64,000 nucleotides of DNA from positions 1 to 64,000 of the forward strand of contig NZ_LYBM01000008.1 in the NCBI RefSeq assembly GCF_001707825.1, read 5' to 3'. Positions 27,448 through 37,010 of this stretch are shown here, in pieces. The notes beneath the pieces are model-generated. The model saw nothing but the letters and a program-made list of their open reading frames with translations. It did not search any database and was not told the origin of the DNA. The stretch comes from Veronia pacifica. GTDB taxonomy: Bacteria; Pseudomonadota; Gammaproteobacteria; Enterobacterales; Vibrionaceae. Each line of letters opens with the position of its first letter. Position 1 is the first letter of the stretch. The translations under genes were made by a program, and so were the position numbers.

Positions 27448-28032
27448 ATGAATATAGCACCTAGAGTACAATTCGTACCTGCTTATTTTTCTAATAATCA
27501 ATTTGTAAATACACAACAACAATTACCTCAAGAGAGTGCGACATCGTTATCAAATGTTGTTTTAAACCCTACCATTTCTGCAGGTTATGGACTCTCAACA
27601 CCGAGTATTCATAATAATATTAGTCCTGCAAAACCACAGGTATTCATATTAAGTCCTACAAATTATCCCGCTTGGAGTAATACCAATCTTCAATTTGGTA
27701 ATATTGGACAGAATGAGAATAAAATTGATGGAAACAATGTAGTCACACCAACACAAAATATTAAGGCTATGGCCGACGATGTGGTAGACACAATAAATAT
27801 TGCTATTGATGCACCATTTGATATAGCGGACAACCTTATCTATCGAGGATCTAAAACACTATTTGGCCTCGTTGATACACCAGCTCGCGTTGCTCTTGAC
27901 ACAACAAAAGTGGCAGCTTCTGCCGTTGAAATCGCTGGATCGGCAGTTGTGGGTTTTGCTAAAGGTTTCATTCAAGGTGTAGACAACACCAATGAAGACT
28001 TTCATGCACAATTTAATCGCGATAAAAAATAA
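27448..28032 (+). CDS. unknown protein, tandem paralog A
   Basis: 194 residues. The N-terminal half is variable, Asn/Gln/Pro-rich and probably disordered. The C-terminal 85 residues are almost the same as in the next gene and contain DAPFDIADN, YRGSKTLFGLVDTPAR, SAVEIAGSAVVGFAKGF and GVDNTNEDFH. The Gly/Ala-rich stretch could be a membrane-active helix. No signal peptide is seen. AGGAG sits 8 bases before the ATG at 27448. I do not recognise the family. A conserved tail with a variable head, in tandem, is typical of secreted or polymorphic proteins, but this is inference. Confidence 0.65.
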   Translation: MNIAPRVQFVPAYFSNNQFVNTQQQLPQESATSLSNVVLNPTISAGYGLSTPSIHNNISPAKPQVFILSPTNYPAWSNTNLQFGNIGQNENKIDGNNVVTPTQNIKAMADDVVDTINIAIDAPFDIADNLIYRGSKTLFGLVDTPARVALDTTKVAASAVEIAGSAVVGFAKGFIQGVDNTNEDFHAQFNRDKK

Positions 28033-28149
28033 AAACAGCTTTTAAGTAAAAATATATTATTAATAGATATTTATTTTATATGAATAAAAAATGTCTAATT
28101 GATATATAAAATAGTAAAAAAATCCAATAAAAAATAAGGAATATTAGAG

Positions 28150-28764
28150 ATGAACATTGTACCTGGCGTAAAAAATACACCTGTTAACTTTTTAAATGAT
28201 CAAAGCCTGATTGCACAGCAAAACCGACATAATGCAGTACTTCAGCTTCAAACCTTACCAAATAATGGTGCTTCAATCATTTCTGGTGGTTATGGATTCT
28301 CAGCACCGAGTTTCTTTAACAATTCAGGTTTGGCTCAAACTCAAGGAAGAGTGGTGTACCCTTCAATGTTACAGCCGTCTGTGACAACACTTCCGGAATG
28401 GGGACATTTTCACCAAAAGCCATGCGGTCAAACAGTTCAATCACCGACCGTTAAACCCGATGGCGATAAAGAACCGGAAAAAGGCGGTTTATTCTCAGAT
28501 ATAGTGGGCGACATTGTGGATGCAGTTAACGAAGTTGTTGATGCTCCATTTGATATAGCAGATAACGTTGTCTATCGCGGGTCAAAAACATTATTTGGTC
28601 TTGTTGACACACCGGCTCGAATTGCTCTTGAGTGTGCGAAGGTGCCAGCCTCTGCGGTCGAGATAGCTGGCTCTGCAGTAGTCGGTTTTGCCAAAGGATT
28701 TATTCAAGGTGTTGATAACACTAATGAAGATTTCCATAATCAATTCGACCGTAATAAAAAATAA
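28150..28764 (+). CDS. unknown protein, tandem paralog B
   Basis: 204 residues, paralogous to its upstream neighbour. It has the same opening pattern (MNIVPGVKNTPVNF against MNIAPRVQFVPAYF), a divergent Pro/Gln-rich middle and an almost identical C-terminal 85 residues. It has one extra charged linker (PDGDKEPEKGGLF). AAGGA lies about 9 bases before the ATG. The two genes are 117 bp apart and share the terminator at 28776. Base usage differs between copies at silent sites, so the duplication is not recent. Confidence 0.65.
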   Translation: MNIVPGVKNTPVNFLNDQSLIAQQNRHNAVLQLQTLPNNGASIISGGYGFSAPSFFNNSGLAQTQGRVVYPSMLQPSVTTLPEWGHFHQKPCGQTVQSPTVKPDGDKEPEKGGLFSDIVGDIVDAVNEVVDAPFDIADNVVYRGSKTLFGLVDTPARIALECAKVPASAVEIAGSAVVGFAKGFIQGVDNTNEDFHNQFDRNKK

Positions 28765-28775
28765 AACGTAGTGTT

Positions 28776-28813
28776 AAAGAGCCTCGTCACTAAAGTAGAC
28801 GAGGCTCTTTACA
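28776..28813. terminator. intrinsic terminator after the tandem paralogs
   Basis: AAAGAGCCTCGTC, a 9-base loop, GACGAGGCTCTTT: a 13-bp perfect stem. The flanking T/A bases are short, so it may also serve the convergent LysR gene ending at 28893. Confidence 0.75.
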
Positions 28814-28892
28814 TTATTTCAATTGATTTATACTTTCTCTTTTTACGTCGCTTTCTCATAAACGTCGACTTGGAGATTCTTTAGTTTTTCGC

Positions 28893-29777
28893 TTAGCTAT
28901 CTTTGAGTTTAGTTTTTAGAAACTGAGTAAATGCTTGCACTTTGGGTGAGTGATGCAAATCTCTGTGAGTGATCAGCCATAGACTCGCATCCCATTCAGT
29001 GGGAGCTGGGAACATGGGTACTAACGTTTCTTCTTGCTCAGCCAACCATACATGGCAAGGCGCAATACCTGCTCCCGCTTTGGCCATTTCCAGTGCAAAA
29101 TTGAAATCAGCCGCCCGGTGATGAATTTGTTCTTTGGGGACGGAGGTCTCTATCCAAGCTGTTGACGCAACATTCATCAATTTTTTACCAACAGTGATAA
29201 ATCTGTGTCCCTCAATATCTCGCAGCGACGACATTTTCCCAAATTTTCTGATGTACTCGTGAGATACATAAAGACTGGTTGGAATATGCTTTAGATGCTG
29301 CACAACATAATCAGGAGTTGTGGGTTTTTTTCCGGGGCGGATACCAACGTGTGCCTCACCATATTCGAAGCGGCTCAGTTTGGGCGTCGCAGAAATCTCT
29401 ATACATATTTCAGGATGAAGGTTCTGAAATTCGGCAAATATGGGGGTTAATGGCGGTATAAACGATAGCAAGGTGGTCACAACCAGTTCGCCGCGTAGCG
29501 TGTTATCGTTGGCAACTAAATTTCCCAGCAACCTATCAAACTGATGCTGAGTTTTATCAGCTGTCTCCAGTAGCATTTCTCCAGCTGGCGTCGGGGAGTA
29601 ACCGCGTGGATGTCTATGAAATAACTTCACACCCAATTGCGCCTCTAAAGCGTCAATTCGGCGAAGTACTGTGGAATGATGCACATCTAGTTGCAGAGAA
29701 GCTGCTGATAAGCTGCCACTTTTTGCTACATGATATGCAAAATAAACATCTTTCCAGTCGATTCTTTGTGCATTCAT
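28893..29777 (-). CDS. LysR-family transcriptional regulator
   Basis: 294 residues. N-terminal helix-turn-helix (FAYHVAKSGSLSAASLQLDVHHSTVLRRIDALEAQLG) followed by a LysR effector domain. The HHSTVLRRI recognition helix resembles the subgroup that often regulates a neighbouring gene. The ATG at 29777 begins MNAQRIDWKDV; a longer frame adds 13 doubtful residues. The divergent gene 107 bp away is a cytochrome b561, a likely target (inference). Confidence 0.85.
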   Translation of the reverse strand: MNAQRIDWKDVYFAYHVAKSGSLSAASLQLDVHHSTVLRRIDALEAQLGVKLFHRHPRGYSPTPAGEMLLETADKTQHQFDRLLGNLVANDNTLRGELVVTTLLSFIPPLTPIFAEFQNLHPEICIEISATPKLSRFEYGEAHVGIRPGKKPTTPDYVVQHLKHIPTSLYVSHEYIRKFGKMSSLRDIEGHRFITVGKKLMNVASTAWIETSVPKEQIHHRAADFNFALEMAKAGAGIAPCHVWLAEQEETLVPMFPAPTEWDASLWLITHRDLHHSPKVQAFTQFLKTKLKDS

Positions 29778-29884
29778 GCACACAATCTTTGCATAGGACG
29801 TATATCTCGTCAACAAAGTAGATTATAGAATCACCATTAATTCGACTTACTTTTGACATTGCACAATCACTGCACAGGGACGTT

Positions 29885-30430
29885 ATGTCAGATAAAAATA
29901 AAGAAAACTGGAGTCCAACGCTGATCATCATCCATTGGGTTGTTGCATTGGCAGTATTTGGACTATTTGGTTTGGGGTGGTGGATGGTGGATCTCTCTTA
30001 CTACGACACGTGGTACAAAACAGGGCCTGACCTCCATAAAAGTATTGGTATTTTACTGTTTGTCACGATGCTTATTCGTTCAGTCATCCGGCTTTTCGGT
30101 CGTAAGCCTGAACCTATTCCCTCTCATTCCAAGTTCGAAAAAGTCGTCGCCAGTAAAGTTCACATTGCACTTTATGCATTGATGTTTGTTGTGATGTGTA
30201 GTGGATATTTAATTTCGACAGCTGACGGCAGGGCAATCAGCTTATTCGGCGTCATAGATATTCCAGCAACCATAACGTCCATCGAAAATCAGGAAGACGT
30301 AGCAGGACTGGTTCACTGGTATGGCGCATGTACTATTGTCGCACTCGCTGTGCTTCATGCTGCTGGTGGATTGAAACACCACTTTATAGATAAAGACAAA
30401 ACATTAAAGCGCATGCTCGGAAGGGCATAG
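29885..30430 (+). CDS. cytochrome b561 family membrane protein
   Basis: 181 residues and four transmembrane helices. The heme-ligand histidines sit where expected for bacterial b561: HWVVALAVFGLF, LHKSIGILLF, KVHIALYALM and LHAAGGLKHHF. Such proteins carry electrons across the inner membrane, often oxidising quinol or relaying to superoxide. The next gene, 52 bp downstream, encodes a periplasmic YceI protein, a common pairing, because YceI binds isoprenoid quinones. Confidence 0.9.
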   Translation: MSDKNKENWSPTLIIIHWVVALAVFGLFGLGWWMVDLSYYDTWYKTGPDLHKSIGILLFVTMLIRSVIRLFGRKPEPIPSHSKFEKVVASKVHIALYALMFVVMCSGYLISTADGRAISLFGVIDIPATITSIENQEDVAGLVHWYGACTIVALAVLHAAGGLKHHFIDKDKTLKRMLGRA

Positions 30431-30482
30431 TTAGGACAGGACATTTAATAGCAAGACAAAAAGATTGTATGGAGACTCTGTT

Positions 30483-31070
30483 ATGAAAAAACGCCTTATA
30501 GCCACATTAATGCCAGCGGCATTGCTAGCGACCTCATTTTTATCACCATCTGCGTTGGCCGATGATTACAAAATTGATACCCGTGGAGCGCATGCATCCG
30601 TTCAGTTTCGGATACAGCATTTAGGGTATAGCTGGTTGGTTGGACGCTTTAATACGTTTGATGGTAAGTTCAGTTATGATGAGAAAAATCCAGATGCATC
30701 GAAAGTGACTGTGAACATTGATACCGCGAGTGTGGACTCAAACCATGCCGAGCGTGACAAACATCTTCGCAGTAAAGACTTTCTCAATGTATCCAAGTTC
30801 CCACAAGCAACATTTGTAAGTAGTTCCTTTAAAGAGCTGGGTGAAGGTAAAGCGACTATGACTGGTAGCCTTACTTTGAATGGTGTTACAAAACCGGTGA
30901 CTATCGATGTCGACCACATCGGAGCGGGTCAAGACCCCTGGGGTGGCTATCGTCGAGGCTTCCTAGGTAAAACAACTATCGCCCTCAAAGACTTCGGTAT
31001 CAATACAAACCTCGGTCCTGCATCAACAAACGTTCAGCTTGAGTTGAATGTGGAAGGTATCCGCATCTAA
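30483..31070 (+). CDS. YceI family periplasmic lipid-binding protein
   Basis: 195 residues with a signal peptide ([20 protein letters not shown]...ALA) and a YceI lipocalin-like barrel ([66 protein letters not shown]). YceI proteins bind polyisoprenoids such as ubiquinone. Co-transcribed with cytochrome b561. The ATG at 30483 starts the signal peptide. Confidence 0.92.
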   Translation: MKKRLIATLMPAALLATSFLSPSALADDYKIDTRGAHASVQFRIQHLGYSWLVGRFNTFDGKFSYDEKNPDASKVTVNIDTASVDSNHAERDKHLRSKDFLNVSKFPQATFVSSSFKELGEGKATMTGSLTLNGVTKPVTIDVDHIGAGQDPWGGYRRGFLGKTTIALKDFGINTNLGPASTNVQLELNVEGIRI

Positions 31071-31088
31071 AGCGACTCAATGACAAAG

Positions 31089-31111
31089 AGCCCACTATGG
31101 TGGGCTTTTTA
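31089..31111 (+). terminator. intrinsic terminator after yceI-like gene
   Basis: AGCCCAC, loop TATG, GTGGGCT, then TTTT; 18 bp after the stop. Confidence 0.8.
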
Positions 31112-31254
31112 GTTTGAATAATAACTATAAAGTATATGGTTTCAGGCTTGGGTTAACACTCAGATTAGAAAGTAAGAGAGCCGTAATAATTTACTGCAAG
31201 ACCTCACTTTTAAGGCCACTTCGATCAAGCTTATAGCTGGTGCCTTGATAGTTG

Positions 31255-31524
31255 CTAAATCATATCGCCAGCAACGTATCGGCCATTAAGGCAAAGTTTG
31301 ATTTTTACAGTCCAAAATGCAAATACAAAAACTTCGATAAGATGTTCCGCACCGTCAACTATAATTCTTTTCGCAATAAACGGTGAAGATTTGTCTAATG
31401 AGAATAGGGAATTGTCTTTAACTATCAGTTCGCCATCAACAAAGAGTTTTGCACCGCTGAACCACGTATTTCCAAATTTTACGTGTGTATTCCCTATGGT
31501 TGTTTCTACTGTTTTTTTTGGCAT
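31255..31524 (-). CDS. small hypothetical protein
   Basis: 89 residues, mostly beta strands by pattern (VETTIGNTHVKFG, AKLFVDGELIVKD, IKLCLNGRYVAGD). No signal peptide or known motif. AGGGA lies 6 bases before the ATG. It looks like the first of a series of small, independent minus-strand genes with long spacers, resembling gene cassettes. Unrecognised. Confidence 0.5.
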   Translation of the reverse strand: MPKKTVETTIGNTHVKFGNTWFSGAKLFVDGELIVKDNSLFSLDKSSPFIAKRIIVDGAEHLIEVFVFAFWTVKIKLCLNGRYVAGDMI

Positions 31525-31716
31525 AGCTATTCCCTGAATATCAATTTCTTTAACATTTCCAACGTAGCGCTAAAGAATTATCCAACATAATTTAAAGTTA
31601 ATATTTTCGAGTGTCTGCACGCGTTGAATTATTAAGGGTTTGGGTAAAAAGATGATGCATAAATGAGCGTATTTCTGCGTCCGAGGTTATTAAAATGTGT
31701 GAATCTGAAAGGTAGA

Positions 31717-31800
31717 AGATGAGGGCGGTATAGATATTTGCGGTTGCGTTACTGCGGGATGATGATGTGACAAATATGATTAATATTGAGAGAAAAAATA
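31717..31800 (+). repeat. diverged repeat copy A between cassette-like genes
   Basis: One of three related stretches. Translated on the plus strand it gives FAVALLRDDDVTNMINIERK, matching copy C (FTVVLLREAELIRLTNIERG). A shared upstream motif, cgagtgtctgcac (31609-31621), is also near copy C. Decayed, not an open gene. Confidence 0.45.
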
Positions 31801-31897
31801 CTTTATACTGTTTTCTGATTTTAGTTAAGATGGCGAACCAATGGCAGAACTTATAGTTAAGGCCGGACCAGTGAGGCCGACCTAATATTAGAATTAA

Positions 31898-32266
31898 TCA
31901 ATGAATCTCTAGAACCTTAGATTTATTGTTTTCTTTTATTAGCCTAAAAGAGACGAGGCCAACTAAACCAATGGTTAAGAGTACGACTAAAGGTATCGGT
32001 TTAAAGGCATCGCCAAGGAATGGAAGTATCAAAAAATATATTGCACCAAGTAAAGATAGGCTTAATAAAGAGCAAGTGAAATACCCTATATACCTCGCGA
32101 ATTTTCCACCTCTATTATGCAGTGCAAGTGCTGTTGCTAAGTAAGCTGGCGTGGCTATAATCCCGATAAAACTCATCTCCCCCATTACCAGTTGCGAAAT
32201 ACCTAGTGCAAAAAATATTGAGAAAAGTGCTGTTAGTAGAATCCGTAAAAGTCTCATACGCTCCAT
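31898..32266 (-). CDS. small membrane protein, about four helices
   Basis: 122 residues, nearly all hydrophobic, with four transmembrane segments (LLTALFSIFFALGISQLV, FIGIIATPAYLATALAL, IGYFTCSLLSLSLLGAIYFL, LVVLLTIGLVGLVSF). No recognised family. The first Met lacks a good ribosome-binding site; the Met at codon 4 is an alternative. Lies between repeat copies A and B. Confidence 0.55.
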   Translation of the reverse strand: MERMRLLRILLTALFSIFFALGISQLVMGEMSFIGIIATPAYLATALALHNRGGKFARYIGYFTCSLLSLSLLGAIYFLILPFLGDAFKPIPLVVLLTIGLVGLVSFRLIKENNKSKVLEIH

Positions 32267-32406
32267 ATGCCATATCTGTATTTAGCCACAACCATATCAA
32301 AAACCGCTACGCTAAAGAGGGGTATTGTTGTGGAACAGGTCTAAAAAACGCCACTCTGTAATATTGGTAACTTATTGTTTGAAATATAAATTTGTAAACA
32401 GTTAGG

Positions 32407-32490
32407 GAGGCGAAGCTCTTTACGATTTCGTATATGTAGAGCGATTAGATGATTAAGATGACGAATATCGAGCGGAGCAAAATATTTCCC
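32407..32490 (+). repeat. diverged repeat copy B
   Basis: Aligns with copy C at gaggcgaag..tttacg and at gatgacgaatatYgagcg, and translates in part to EAKLFTIS ... MIKMTNIERSK with internal stops. It is in the gap 32267-32777, which shows nothing else. Confidence 0.4.
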
Positions 32491-32777
32491 GCTTCTGGTC
32501 CTTTAGAGGTAGATCGGAGCGGATTGCAAAGAAGTTGATTCATGACGGGTTAGCCCAGCTTTGTGATGTGGTTAAGTTATTGGGGTGGTGTCATCGATTT
32601 AGCTCTCAATAAATTGAATTTTCAGCGTTAACTTGATTATCTTATTAGACCTTCTGAGATGCGAATTCATTTTCATCTAATCTACTGCTGTCTGAAATGA
32701 CTTCTGAACTAGCCGTAGCAACAGCGTATAAATGATGTACAACTCTCAGTTTTTCCGCACCAACGTCCAATGTAGAA

Positions 32778-32813
32778 GCGGTATACCTCATGATCTTATG
32801 AGGTAAATGCCGC
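32778..32813 (-). terminator. hairpin directly after the GFA gene
   Basis: The outer GCGG/CCGC and inner ACCTCAT/ATGAGGT arms form an interrupted stem starting 3 bp after the stop. There is no T-run on the minus strand, so it may stabilise the 3' end rather than terminate. Confidence 0.4.
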
Positions 32814-32815
32814 AT

Positions 32816-33247
32816 TTAGCGGCTTATCTCCTGTAATATTTTATTCAGTATTTCTATGTCGGGCATTTCTTCATATTGCTTGCCATAGTCACAAATGTTG
32901 TCCCAACTCGCTTTAGATTCGACAAAGAGATGAGCGGCTATTTGGCTTTTTCCGGTACCATCAAGTAATCCTGCTGGAATCCAAAACTGTTTTCCATTGT
33001 CCATTAGATGGGGAACATTGCTTCCACATTTGCTACAGAAATCTGAACGGTATCCCGTTTCAGTTTTAAAGGAGTTAATCATTGATTCGCCTTTGAGCCA
33101 TGAAAATTGTTCTTTATTTAGAAAAGTGGCTGTGTCTGACGAAGAACCTGATAGTTTTCTACACAACGAACAATGACATTGATAAAGATGAGGAAGATGT
33201 CCATCAATGCTAAATTCAACATTTCCACACAAGCATTTACCATTCAT
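32816..33247 (-). CDS. GFA/CENP-V family zinc-binding protein
   Basis: 143 residues with the full Cys set of the GFA domain (PF04828): KCLCGNVEF, CHCSLCRKLSG and CSKCGSNVP. The fold binds two zinc ions, and some members act on S-hydroxymethylglutathione. The substrate is not known here. It is followed 69 bp away by a VOC protein on the same strand, a common small-metabolite combination in cassette arrays. Confidence 0.88.
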   Translation of the reverse strand: MNGKCLCGNVEFSIDGHLPHLYQCHCSLCRKLSGSSSDTATFLNKEQFSWLKGESMINSFKTETGYRSDFCSKCGSNVPHLMDNGKQFWIPAGLLDGTGKSQIAAHLFVESKASWDNICDYGKQYEEMPDIEILNKILQEISR

Positions 33248-33316
33248 ATTTACTTATTCTCCTGACACTTAGTGCTTTAAGTACCATTTATGCTTTGTTG
33301 TAGGGAAAATTTCCAT

Positions 33317-33718
33317 TTAGCTACCTTGCCAGATTAGCTCCATCCTTAACCACGATGGTTCGTTGAACATCATATGTTTGCGGGGACCTCCGGAGAGTAG
33401 CTCAGGAGCAAATTCAATGGTGCATTTGGGGTGGTCGGCAATTTTACGATATAGCTCATCAAGTTTTGCTTCAGACTCCACTTTAATAGCTAGGTGATGT
33501 AGGCCGACATTTTTCTTTCGGTCAAATTCCGCTCCACCTAAACTCTTGTCTACTTGCCATAGAGTGAGACGTAAGGTTCCATCAGATACCGCTGTCCGGG
33601 GGTAGGATGGGTCATAACCGGACTCTTGCCATCCAAGGACTTCGATAAAAAACAATTTACTTGCCTCCAAATCATCGACCGATAAACCAAGATGACTTAA
33701 CCCAGTAGTCTCCGACAT
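33317..33718 (-). CDS. VOC (glyoxalase/bleomycin-resistance fold) protein
   Basis: 133 residues with paired beta-alpha-beta-beta-beta units: GLSHLGLSVDDLEASKLFFIEVLGW and VGLHHLAIKVESEAKLDELY. Possible metal ligands are H near the start (SHLGL), H in LHHLAI and E in RMELIW. The ATG at 33718 has GGAGC 7 bases upstream; a longer frame to 33760 is less likely. Substrate unknown. Confidence 0.85.
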   Translation of the reverse strand: MSETTGLSHLGLSVDDLEASKLFFIEVLGWQESGYDPSYPRTAVSDGTLRLTLWQVDKSLGGAEFDRKKNVGLHHLAIKVESEAKLDELYRKIADHPKCTIEFAPELLSGGPRKHMMFNEPSWLRMELIWQGS

Positions 33719-33914
33719 ATTTTTGCTCCATATCATTGAGTGTGTTACCAATTTCGCCACCCAATATAATCTCTACATTCTGTCTAATATAATTAACGGT
33801 GAAAATTTGCGAGTGTTTGCACACCACGAATTTTCAGCTCCCAGATAAACATGTACTGGTTGGTAAAAGGGTTAATGTGCATGAGAGTCTTAAGGAATTT
33901 TTCTCTGAAAATCT

Positions 33915-33999
33915 GGAGGCGAAGTAGTTTACGGTTGTCTTACTGCGGGAAGCGGAGTTGATCAGGCTGACGAATATTGAGCGAGGTAATTATTTCTGG
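33915..33999 (+). repeat. diverged repeat copy C
   Basis: The best-kept copy: EAK, stop, FTVVLLREAELIRLTNIERGNYFW on the plus strand, with cgagtgtttgcac about 100 bp upstream as at copy A. The remaining spacer 34000-34654 is AT-rich and shows no supportable gene. Confidence 0.45.
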
Positions 34000-34654
34000 T
34001 TAATGGCGACGATTCGCGAAGCTATTTTCTTTTATTTTAGTATCCATATCTTTTTCTACTTTAGCATCATAAATCGATATTATTATGATCATTGGTTATT
34101 CTGATGATGCTGTTTCTATTTTGGATGCCGTAGTGCAATATATATTGATGGCATTAATTTTTTCAGCTATTCCTGCAAGTGATGCTTCAGTATCGTCAAT
34201 TATTATTTTTTTAAGCTCCGATAGTATTGCTTTTCACTACATCAATAATAAAACATGATGGAAGGCCTAATAGTTTTGCTTAGTATCATGATTCTTCTAG
34301 AGCACTATTCGTGCCGTTAACTTAATCTTCTTTTCTACTTTGAAAGGGTTAAATGATATCTCCTATCCAATGGTCAGTTCATATGGTTCAGTATGGACTT
34401 TTGGTGGGTTGCTTTCCTTCGTTTTTTTCGACTTCTTGGCATTTGTGCTGAACAGTATAATTTCCACTTGTCGTTAAAGTATTGATACACGGTAAATATA
34501 TGAGGGGACGATAGAGAAAACAATTAAAATGAGTTCGGCAACATTTGGCAGGGGCCCAGTAAAAAGAAAAACTCCAATTGCTAACGGCACGTTTTTCAGG
34601 GATGGTTACAATGTACGTCACTTTCTCTCTTTCTTAGTAAGGCACGAATGTGTT

Positions 34655-35395
34655 ATGGGCAAAGGAATGCACACAAAAACTCATATTCTGGTTGTGGATG
34701 ACGACAGTGAGATCCGGGAATTGCTAGAAGAGTATTTGTCTAAAGCTGGCTTTCAAGTATCAAGCGTGGAAGACGGCGAGGCCATGGCTGAATTTTTGCA
34801 ACAACAGGGTTATCCGGATTTGATTTTGTTAGACGTAATGCTCCCCGGTGACGATGGATTTACTCTTTGTCAGAAGGTTCGAAGGCAATCTAATGTACCT
34901 ATTATCATGCTGACAGCAGTATCTGATGAAACGGATCAGATCATCGGGTTGGAAATCGGTGCGGATGACTATATTGCGAAGCCGTTCAGCCCACGTCAAT
35001 TAATAGCAAGAATCAAAGCGTTGTTAAGGCGAATGCATGTTCAAGAAGATGAGGCTGGTGCATCACCTTCTTTATCCCGAAATATTGTGTTTGGTGATTG
35101 GCGACTAGACACACTCTCTCTTCGTGCGACTCATTCGGATACTCACGAGATAATCGAATTATCGGGCAGTGATTTTGCTTTGTTGATGCTGTTTTTGTCT
35201 CATCCAAATGAAATATTGGATCGCGACACCATTTCTATTGCGACGCGTGGAAGAGAGGCACTCCCAATGGAGCGGGGGATTGACGTACAGCTAAGTCGAT
35301 TGCGACAACGCCTTGGTGATAAAGGGAATAGATATATCAAAACCATGCGTGGAAATGGCTATATGTTCACGGCAAGCGTTACGTATGAGCGATGA
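34655..35395 (+). CDS. OmpR-family response regulator (GltR-like)
   Basis: 246 residues: receiver domain (ILVVDDDSEIRELLEEYL, phospho-acceptor D60 in LLDVMLPGDDG, conserved Lys in YIAKPF) and an OmpR-type winged helix (RGIDVQLSRLRQRLGDKGNRYIKTMRGNGYMF). The ATG at 34655 was chosen because it precedes the receiver; a frame from 34529 adds 42 residues of no known kind. The kinase gene follows 28 bp downstream and a glucose-type ABC importer follows that. In Pseudomonas GltR/GtrS controls an equivalent importer, so the same job is likely here. Confidence 0.88.
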   Translation: MGKGMHTKTHILVVDDDSEIRELLEEYLSKAGFQVSSVEDGEAMAEFLQQQGYPDLILLDVMLPGDDGFTLCQKVRRQSNVPIIMLTAVSDETDQIIGLEIGADDYIAKPFSPRQLIARIKALLRRMHVQEDEAGASPSLSRNIVFGDWRLDTLSLRATHSDTHEIIELSGSDFALLMLFLSHPNEILDRDTISIATRGREALPMERGIDVQLSRLRQRLGDKGNRYIKTMRGNGYMFTASVTYER

Positions 35396-35423
35396 CAGCC
35401 AGCGATAATAGGGAGCACCTTAT

Positions 35424-36860
35424 ATGAAGCTAAAGTGGCCGAATTCTCTCGTTGCTCGAACGTTACTCTTAACGCTGTTAGCTGTTTTGGTTGCGCAAGG
35501 GATTGCAACCTCTATTTGGTATTCACAATATAAGCAACGTGAGTATGAAGGTATCCGTTCGGCATCGGAAAGTATGGCGAATATGTTTGCTTCAACTGTC
35601 ACGTTTTTCCAGTCTCTACCTAAAGAGTACCGCCATATCGTTTTAGATCAGATTCGGAATATGGGAGGGACTCGATTTTTCGTCTCGTTTAATGAAGAGC
35701 GGCTGTCGATCGATCCTGTTGCGGAATCTCGTCTGAAGCGTATTTCTATTGATGCCGTAGAACAGGTGCTTGATAACAAGCTTCGAAAGGTACAGCAAAT
35801 TGATGTCGAGTTTTCTCGTCCAGATACATTGCGAATCTTAAAAAATGACATTCTTCTTAGTGATTTACCGCGCTCTTGGGCGCACCATACCCTAACGCTT
35901 GAGCCGCTCAACCCACCTATTTTGGTGGTGCAAATAGAGCTGGCTACCAATCAATGGCTTTATATCGCCGCACTGCTTCCCGCCCCATACATCAGCTTGG
36001 ACGACACCATTATAGGTAGCGATCAGATGGTGTTTCTGGCTTTCTCAACCACACTGTTGCTGCTGCTAACCTATTTATTGGTTCGTCGTCAGGTTCGTCC
36101 ATTGAAAAGGCTGGCAAAAGCAGCGAACGACATGAGTATCGACGCAGAACAATCTCCATTGGCCGAAGAAGGCGCAAGTGAGTTGGTAACCGCGACCCGT
36201 GCATTCAATCGGATGCAATCTAGGATCAACCGTTACATCACTGACAGAGAGCATTTGTTTTCTGCCATTTCACATGATTTAAAAACCCCCATCACGCGCT
36301 TGAGAATTCGTGCTGAGTTACTGGAAAACGATCAAAAACGGTTTAAGTTTAACCGCGATCTCGATGAGCTGGAGATGATGGTGAAGGGAGCGCTTCAGTG
36401 TGTAAGAGAGACCGATTTGCATGAGAATAATACTCAAGTAGACCTAACGGACATGTTGGCATCGATTGCCGAGAGTCATAATCAGGAAAGCACCAAAGTT
36501 TTCCTGCCAGATAAACCTATCTTACCTATTTGGGGAAAACCACTTGCCATGAAAAGGGTGCTCACCAATCTCATCGATAACGGGGTTAGGTATGGGCGTC
36601 GCGTACATGTCTTTGTCTATGACCACGAGGATCGATTAGAACTCACTATTCAAGATGAAGGGCAGGGTATTCCTGAAAGTAAACTGGACCTGGTATTTGA
36701 GCCGTATTATCGCCTTGCCAATGATAAGGACGGACACGGCTTAGGGCTGGGGATTAGCCGAAATATCCTCCATGCACATGGTGGAGATCTCATTATTTAC
36801 AATTCTCTCAATGGTGGTCTGGAGGCAAAAGTCCTTATTCCACATGACCCTGAGTTCTAA
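35424..36860 (+). CDS. sensor histidine kinase (GtrS-like)
   Basis: 478 residues. Transmembrane helix near 12-32, a periplasmic sensor domain to about 190, a second helix near 195-215, HAMP, and a kinase core with the H-box AISHDLKTPITRLRIRAELL (H284), the N-box (NLIDNGVRYG) and G-boxes (DEGQGIPESK, GHGLGLGISRNI). AGGGAG lies 8 bases before the ATG. Partner of the response regulator immediately upstream. The ligand is probably a sugar or sugar acid, inferred from the adjacent importer. Confidence 0.9.
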   Translation: MKLKWPNSLVARTLLLTLLAVLVAQGIATSIWYSQYKQREYEGIRSASESMANMFASTVTFFQSLPKEYRHIVLDQIRNMGGTRFFVSFNEERLSIDPVAESRLKRISIDAVEQVLDNKLRKVQQIDVEFSRPDTLRILKNDILLSDLPRSWAHHTLTLEPLNPPILVVQIELATNQWLYIAALLPAPYISLDDTIIGSDQMVFLAFSTTLLLLLTYLLVRRQVRPLKRLAKAANDMSIDAEQSPLAEEGASELVTATRAFNRMQSRINRYITDREHLFSAISHDLKTPITRLRIRAELLENDQKRFKFNRDLDELEMMVKGALQCVRETDLHENNTQVDLTDMLASIAESHNQESTKVFLPDKPILPIWGKPLAMKRVLTNLIDNGVRYGRRVHVFVYDHEDRLELTIQDEGQGIPESKLDLVFEPYYRLANDKDGHGLGLGISRNILHAHGGDLIIYNSLNGGLEAKVLIPHDPEF

Positions 36861-37010
36861 TGTAACATCTCAGTTACATTGCTCTTACCTTTTGTTTCAA
36901 TATTCTGTTTTTTCCATGTTTAGACTCAGGGTAAATGAGGAAATGCTCGGTAGTATCCTTTTCCCCGTTTTTGCTTAATCCAAGGCTGCAAAGCCAAAAC
37001 AACATGGACG

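Noticed and set aside
31255-33718. Chromosomal integron cassette array
   Set aside because: The genes look cassette-like, but I found no integrase and no typical attC core sites (GTTRRRY / RYYYAAC pairing); kept only as repeats and a finding.
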